Source: Hyphomicrobium_A sp963812795 (GTDB lineage Bacteria > Pseudomonadota > Alphaproteobacteria > Rhizobiales > Hyphomicrobiaceae). From it: a stretch of DNA of 64,000 bases. The notes under the pieces were generated by a model. The model was given only the letters and a program-made list of their open reading frames with translations. It was not told the origin of the DNA and did no database searches. Both the position numbers and the translations under genes were made by a program. The stretch lies in NCBI GenBank assembly GCA_963812795.1, contig CAWEWG010000007.1, positions 975,298-1,039,297 of the forward strand. The letters run 5' to 3'. Of this stretch, positions 58,992 through 64,000 are shown in pieces (position 1 is the first letter of the stretch; each line of letters starts with the position of its first letter).

Positions 58992-60040
58992 GAGGCGTGG
59001 ACTCGTACAGCATGAGCCACAGGTTCTGAGTTAACTGACGCGTGCTCGGGTACGCTGTAGCCGTCTCCATCACCCCCAGTGTGGAGGCGGCTTTTTTTGC
59101 TCCGCGCCAGCGCCCGGCGCCCTCCGCAGGGGACGACCAAGAGTGGCAACGTCGCTAGCTTCTCCAGCAAGGCTGCTTTGCGGCTCTTGTAATAGCTATC
59201 TCCGGGCGACAAGCTGAGCAGCTTGTCATAGTCGGCGAAGGCGAGGTCGTATTGCCGCAACTCCTCGTAGAGAAGCGCGCGATTGGAATAGATGACCGTG
59301 CGCGCAGGGCTAATCTCCGCTGCGCGCGTTAGATCGGCAATTGCCCTCTGCGTATCGCCCTTCTTGGTGTGGAGATCCGAACTGAGTAGATAGTGGTCCA
59401 GTTCATCGTTCTTGATCGCGATGGCCTTGTCGACATCGGCAATGGCGGCATCTATCCGGCCGCGCTCCGCATGCTGGACACCCCGCCAATACCGGTAGAA
59501 CGGGTAGTCCGGCGCCAGTTCGATGGCCTTGGCCATGTCGGCGAAGCCACGTGCCTCATCGCCCTTCCTCAGGTACGTCAAGCCTCGGTAGAACCAATTG
59601 TGTGCAATGCTTGGGTCCGCAGCGAGGATCTTGTCGAAGTCGGCAATGGCTCGGTCGTTCTCTTTCTTGAAATGCAGCAGGAAGGCGCGGTCCCGCCGCC
59701 ACTCGTACTGATCGGGGACCAGCTCCAAAGCCTCGGTGAAGTCGGCAATGGCGTCGTCGCTGCGATCTTTTTGTGAGGCATAACTAGCTCGTTCGGCATA
59801 GGCCATCCCGCGAACCGCGCGATCGAATTGTTTGTCCTTGATGATGCGATCACAGGCGGCAAGCCCCCTTGCCTGCTCGGCCTCGTCCTTGCCCAGACGC
59901 CAGTAGTCGCAGTCATGAATCAGCGGATCGTCAGCCGCGAGCGCCGAACCGCACAGCAAAAGAAGTGAGGCAATGACAGGAAGGTGCCGCAATATGGCGC
60001 TCCCGGGTTCTTGCGCATTATCCCGGCAGATTGCGCGCAT
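58988..60040 (-). CDS. Secreted TPR-repeat protein
   Basis: Up to 350 residues, with a signal peptide (SLLLLCGSALAADD) and about five or six tetratricopeptide repeats (for example AIADFTEALELVPDQYEWRR and GLTYLRKGDEARGFADMAKA). TPR proteins bind other proteins in envelope assembly. The C-terminal 45 residues lose TPR character and read antisense through the receptor's terminator hairpin, so the natural stop may be earlier and masked by an indel. It converges with the TonB receptor gene, overlapping its stop by 4 bp. Confidence 0.78.
   Translation of the reverse strand: MRAICRDNAQEPGSAILRHLPVIASLLLLCGSALAADDPLIHDCDYWRLGKDEAEQARGLAACDRIIKDKQFDRAVRGMAYAERASYASQKDRSDDAIADFTEALELVPDQYEWRRDRAFLLHFKKENDRAIADFDKILAADPSIAHNWFYRGLTYLRKGDEARGFADMAKAIELAPDYPFYRYWRGVQHAERGRIDAAIADVDKAIAIKNDELDHYLLSSDLHTKKGDTQRAIADLTRAAEISPARTVIYSNRALLYEELRQYDLAFADYDKLLSLSPGDSYYKSRKAALLEKLATLPLLVVPCGGRRALARSKKSRLHTGGDGDGYSVPEHASVNSEPVAHAVRVHAS
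59060..59098 (+). terminator. Rho-independent terminator of the TonB receptor
   Basis: The stem GCCGTCTCCAT pairs with GTGGAGGCGGC (one G-T) around a C-rich loop, followed by TTTTTTT. It lies 69 bp after the receptor stop and inside the antisense TPR frame. Confidence 0.85.
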
Positions 60041-60125
60041 TTGGCATCGGCGACAACCGGCAACCCGGAAGTCAAAGGCGCGTAGGACGCCGCGCAGCCA
60101 GCCAGTCTTTGAGCCCGACGCCGCT

Positions 60126-60202
60126 TGGCGATCCCGGCAGGATTTGAACCTGCGACCCTCTGCTTAGAAGGCAGATGCTCCATCCAACTGAGCTACGGGA
60201 TC
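60126..60202 (-). tRNA. tRNA-Arg (TCT)
   Basis: Acceptor GATCCCG pairs with CGGGATC, the D arm is AGCTCAGTTGGATGGAGC, the anticodon loop CTTCTAA gives TCT, and the T arm has GGTTCAAATCC. CCA is encoded at 60126-60128. Confidence 0.95.
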
Positions 60203-60522
60203 CAGTCCGGCGCCTCGGCGGCGGCGCCCGCCGTAATATCAACCCCAATCACCACCAGATCGTGCCGTGCCGGGGGCATAAAACCTTGGCGGCTCCCGCT
60301 GTCGTGGGCCGACAGCCGCCGCCAGCGCGGGCGCGCTTCCCGGGGGCATCCCAACGGGCCGCACGTGCCGATTGGCCAGGTCGGCGAGGAGACCGAAATA
60401 CCGCGCCGGCCCCAAAATGGAGCGCCGTTCTGCCCTTCTTTTAACCGTTGCACCTAGCGGGAGAAGTCCCGATAGGGCATCCTTCCCGGAAAGAACAACC
60501 CATTTTTCCCGGGTGAGCGCGA
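60203..60522. other. Interval upstream of the efflux operon
   Basis: No gene or RNA is recognised. It should hold the promoter of the RND efflux operon. No clear metal-responsive operator such as a MerR-type spaced palindrome was seen. Confidence 0.35.
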
Positions 60523-61491
60523 ATGCGGTGGTTCGGCCTAGTTCTCCTGCTGGCGCTGGCGGCATGCGACGAACCCCGCTCGGCGGCCTATTCGCCCGAG
60601 CGCGGCAGCAGCTTTGAGCCGGTCGCGGTCGAACTGCAGGCGGCGCAGCTGGCCCAGGAGATCGACGGCATCGCGACCCTGGTCAGCCCCAACTCCTTAA
60701 CGCTGCTCAACGCGGAAATCCGGGCGGCAGAAATCGCCTCCGGGTTCAGTCGGCGGTCCCTCGACCGCTACAAGGGCGTCCGCACGCTGGGCGAACAGCG
60801 TGTCGACAATGCCGAGCGGCAGGCCTCGACCGACGCTACGCAAGTTGCCCTGCTCAAGCTGCGGCTGCGCAACGCCTGGGGCGACACAGCTCCGTTCCTT
60901 GCCCCCACCAACCGCGACCGGCTCGTCGACGAACTCGCCTCAGGCAAGACGACGATCGTGCGGCTGGATTTCCCGCGCTCGGTCGACCGCGACCTGCGCA
61001 ACGTACGCATCACCCCACTGGGCGGGGGCGATGAGATTACCGTCACCACAATCTGGCAGGCGCCGTCCGGCAACCTCGCTATGCCGGGAACCTCGCTGTT
61101 CGGATTGATGCCCGCCGGACCGGGCCTGCGTCCGGGAGACCGGGCCAAGATCACTGCTGAACGCGGCGCACCTCTCGCCGGCGTCGTCGTACCGGCCTCG
61201 GCCGTCGTCGTGTTCGCCGGCGAGTCCTGGTGTTACGTCGAAAAGCAGCCCGGACGCTTCGAGCGCAAGCTGGTGTCGCTATCGACGCCGGTTGATGCGG
61301 GGTACCTGACTGACAGCTTTGCCGCGGGCACCAAGGTGGTAGTGCGTGGCGCGTCAGCACTGCTGTCGCGCGAGGTCGAGCCTGGCGCCTTCGATGACGA
61401 TGACGACGCCAAGCCGCGCGCCGCAAAGCCGGGCACCGAGGCGGAGCAGGCGGACGACCAGGTGCCTATTTCCACTTCCGGCCTCAACTAG
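60523..61491 (+). CDS. Lipoprotein periplasmic adaptor of an RND efflux system
   Basis: A 322-residue protein with a lipoprotein signal (MRWFGLVLLLALAACDEP, Cys15). The middle has a helical hairpin (LNAEIRAAEIASGFSRRSLD) and the barrel-like part has LRPGDRAKITAERGAPLAGV and VVVPASAVVVFAGESWCYVE, as in HlyD/CusB adaptors. It links the inner-membrane pump to an outer-membrane channel. The C-terminal 40 residues are acidic and Pro/Ala-rich. The pump gene starts 9 bp downstream. Confidence 0.8.
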   Translation: MRWFGLVLLLALAACDEPRSAAYSPERGSSFEPVAVELQAAQLAQEIDGIATLVSPNSLTLLNAEIRAAEIASGFSRRSLDRYKGVRTLGEQRVDNAERQASTDATQVALLKLRLRNAWGDTAPFLAPTNRDRLVDELASGKTTIVRLDFPRSVDRDLRNVRITPLGGGDEITVTTIWQAPSGNLAMPGTSLFGLMPAGPGLRPGDRAKITAERGAPLAGVVVPASAVVVFAGESWCYVEKQPGRFERKLVSLSTPVDAGYLTDSFAAGTKVVVRGASALLSREVEPGAFDDDDDAKPRAAKPGTEAEQADDQVPISTSGLN

Positions 61492-61500
61492 CGCGCGCCT

Positions 61501-64000
61501 ATGGACGCGCTCATCCGATGGTCGATCCGCCACCGCGTCGTCGTCGCGGCCCTATCGGTGGCCTGGCTCTTTGCCGGCGTGTTTTTCGCGTTCCAGGCCC
61601 CGCTCGACGTTTTCCCTGAGTTCGTCCCCCCGCAAGTGACGATCCAGACCGAGGCGCCGGGCTTTGCGCCCGAGCAGGTGGAGCAGATCGTCACCCGGCC
61701 CATCGAGGCCGCCGTCAACGGCGCCCCGGGTGTCCAGTCCCTGCGCTCCGAATCTGTCTACGGGCTGTCCGTCGTCGTCGTGACGTTCGAGAGCGAGTCG
61801 ATCCGGTCACCATCCGGCAAGGCATTTCAGAACGCCTCGGCACACTTGCCGGCGAGCTGCCCACGGGTGTCGCTCAGCCCAAGCTGACACCGCTCACCTC
61901 GAGCACCATGGACGTCCTCAAGTTCGGCCTGCTGTCGAACTCGGTCGATCCCTATACCCTGCGCGACATCGCCGACTGGACGATCAATCCGCATCTGCTG
62001 GCGCTGCCGGGCATCGCGCGCGTGACCGTCTACGGGGGCGCCATCCGTCAGGTGCAGATCCGGCCCAACCTCGACCGCCTCGCCGGCCTCGGTCTCAGCA
62101 TCGACGATGTGATGGATGCAGGGCGCGCCGCACTCGCGCTGCGCGGTGGCGGCACCGTCGATACCAGCTCGCAACGCATCACGCTCGACGCCCCGCCGCC
62201 CGCGCCCGACCCGCAGGCCATCGCGCAGGCCCTCGTCAGCATGCAGGACAACATGCCGATCACCATCGGCCATGTCGCCAACGTGACGATCGGGCCGGCG
62301 GTGCCGATGGCGATGCCACCATCATGGGGCGGCGGCGTGCTGCTCACGATCTCCAGCCAGTTCGGCGCGAATACGATGGACGCGACCGGGCGGTGGAGGC
62401 GGCGCTCGACGGATCTAGCGGCCGTGGCAGCGTGGCATCGACATCATCCTGCTGCATCGGCCCGGCGAACTTCATCGAGCGCGCGCTTGAGCAAACTCGA
62501 GCACGCGCCTGCGCTCGGCTCGGCGCTGGTCCTCATCGTGCTCTTCGCGTTCCTGCGCGGCTGTAGCGCCGCACTGATTTCGTTCCTGGCCATTCCGCTC
62601 TCCCTGCTCGCGGCGACTTCGTGCTGGCCGGTTCGGTCTCACGCTGAACACGATGACGCTCGGCGGCTTCGCGGTGGCCATCGGCGTGCTGGTGGACGAC
62701 GCGATCATCGACATCGAGAACATCATCCGGCGGTTGCGCCTCGCCAAGGCAGCAGGGCGCGACGACGATCTGCAGACCATCGAGGAAGCCTCCGATCGAA
62801 ATTCGCGGCTCGATGCTCTACGGCACGCTTGCCGTCATTTTCGTCTTCCTGCCGATCCTGTTCGCGGGCGGGTGCAGGGTCGTTTCATCGGCCCGATGGC
62901 CCTCACATTCGTCATCGCTGTCGTCGCTTCGATGATCGTTGCGCTCACCGTCACGCCGGCCCTGTGCGCGCTCATGCTGACGGGCGAGGAAACGAAGGAG
63001 ATACCCCGCCTCGTCACGCTGATGCAGGGCTTGCAGGCGTCGTGCATGGAGAAGGTTCGCACCGCTGGGGTCTCACGGTCGCCGCCCTGGCCGGCGCTGC
63101 CGCAGCGGCCATCGCCGTCGCGCGGTTTCTGCACAGCGAGCTGATCCCGCAGTTCCGCGAAGGTCATTTCGTCATTCAGATGACGGCGGCGGCGCAAGGA
63201 ACATCGGTCGGGGAATTTCGGCGACGGGCATCCGCATCTCCAATGAGTTGCTGAAGCTGCCGTTCGTGCGCGCCGTCGGCCACCAGATCGGCCGCGCGGA
63301 AGCAGGCGAAGACACCTGGAGCCGGACAAGAGCGAGTTCCACGTCGAGCTCATGGCGAGCATGACGAGACGGAAATCGAGGCGCAGGAAAAAATCAGAGA
63401 CGTTCTTGAACGTTTCCCCGAAGTGCGCACCGAGGCCATGACCTTCCTCGGTGACCGCATCAGCGAGACACTAAGCGGCGAGACCGCGCAGGTTGTCATC
63501 AATCTGATCGGCACCGAGATCGAAGCGCTCGAGAGCTCCGCCGAGGAGGTGCAGAAGGCCATCGCCAGGCGTCGACGGCGTCGAGGACTTGCGGATTCCC
63601 AAGGCGGCGAAGGTGCCGACAATGGCGATTCGCCTCAATCGCACGGCGCTGGCCAACTACGGCTCACGGCCCAGGACGCGCTCGACAACGTGCAAACTGC
63701 ATTTGCCGGCACCGACCATCGGCCAGAACTACGTCGGCGCACAAACAGTCGATGTCGTCGTCATTCTACCGCCCGAGGAGCGCGATCGCGTCGAGCAGCT
63801 CGCGAACCTGCTGGTCGGCAATTCGAAGACACGCGTGCAGCGCGCAACGTCGCCGCCATCGGCATGACCGATGGGCGCTCGATCATTCAGCACGAGGGTG
63901 CACAGCGGCGCGTCAACGTGAACTTCAACGGCGCGTCCGACCGTTCGCTGCGCGATACCGTGGCCGAGGTGAAAGACCGCGTCGCCGCCCTGCAGCTGCC
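61501..64000 (+). CDS. Heavy-metal efflux RND pump, CusA/CzcA-like (partial, frameshifted)
   Basis: The N-terminus MDALIRWSIRHRVVVAALSV matches CusA/CzcA-type pumps, with PLDVFPEFVPPQVTIQTEAP soon after. Segments in other frames continue the same protein: WTINPHLLALPGIARVTVYG, the VLVDDAIIDIENIIRRL transmembrane motif with the conserved Asp pair, and a late ALCALMLTGEE. Many single-base shifts occur (near 61815, 62395, 62630, 62870, 63070, 63330 and others). The gene runs past the right edge at 64000. It would export copper, silver, cobalt or zinc; the metal is not clear. It forms an operon with the adaptor gene. Confidence 0.82.

Overview
This is high-GC DNA from an alphaproteobacterium, most likely of the order Hyphomicrobiales (Rhizobiales). 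Two conserved gene runs support this: clpP-clpX-lon-hupB with tig upstream, and uvrA-ssb-gyrA-coaD-two cyclophilins-queA-tgt. The window also carries a dispersed repeat whose translation starts MSA(L/M)GQKR, which I recall from spurious ORFs in rhizobial genomes. No species can be assigned from sequence alone.

Layout. 0-5 kb: a short-chain dehydrogenase, a GTGA-coupled pair (HExxH metallopeptidase and Ddl-like ATP-grasp ligase), a SET-domain protein and an acyltransferase. 5-9.7 kb: an accessory stretch of small orphan genes ending in a tyrosine recombinase against the 3' end of tRNA-Asp. 9.8-18 kb: the proteostasis block hupB, lon, clpX, clpP, tig, with tRNA-Asp, tRNA-Val and tRNA-Leu. 18-23 kb: cysteine synthase and mercaptopyruvate sulfurtransferase, membrane proteins, tRNA-Lys and a drug/metabolite transporter. 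23-34 kb: a GIY-YIG nuclease flanked by inverted repeats, the queuosine genes tgt and queA, cyclophilins, coaD, a diguanylate cyclase and gyrA. 34-46 kb: envelope and secreted proteins, ssb, a pentapeptide-repeat membrane protein, a C4-dicarboxylate transporter, an FAD monooxygenase, and an overlapping pair of a kinase-fold protein and a large nucleoside-diphosphate-kinase-like protein. 46-54 kb: uvrA, then small modules punctuated by copies of the uvrA 3' end, an L,D-transpeptidase and coiled-coil proteins. 54-64 kb: a 307-base C-free polypurine tract, a DUF899 gene between direct repeats, a TonB-dependent receptor, a TPR protein, tRNA-Arg and a heavy-metal RND efflux operon running off the right edge.

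How the genes work together. The Clp/Lon/trigger-factor block handles folding and proteolysis. QueA and Tgt make queuosine-modified tRNA. CysK and the sulfurtransferase handle sulfur. UvrA, Ssb and GyrA serve repair and replication. The most novel-looking unit is the kinase-fold plus NDK-like operon at 44.1-45.8 kb.

Caution on sequence quality. Many genes that should be intact (lon, clpX, tgt, queA, ssb) are split by single-base frameshifts, and the TonB receptor and cusA-like genes are split repeatedly. This looks like an indel-prone assembly rather than real gene decay. I give such genes as one feature spanning the reconstructed extent.
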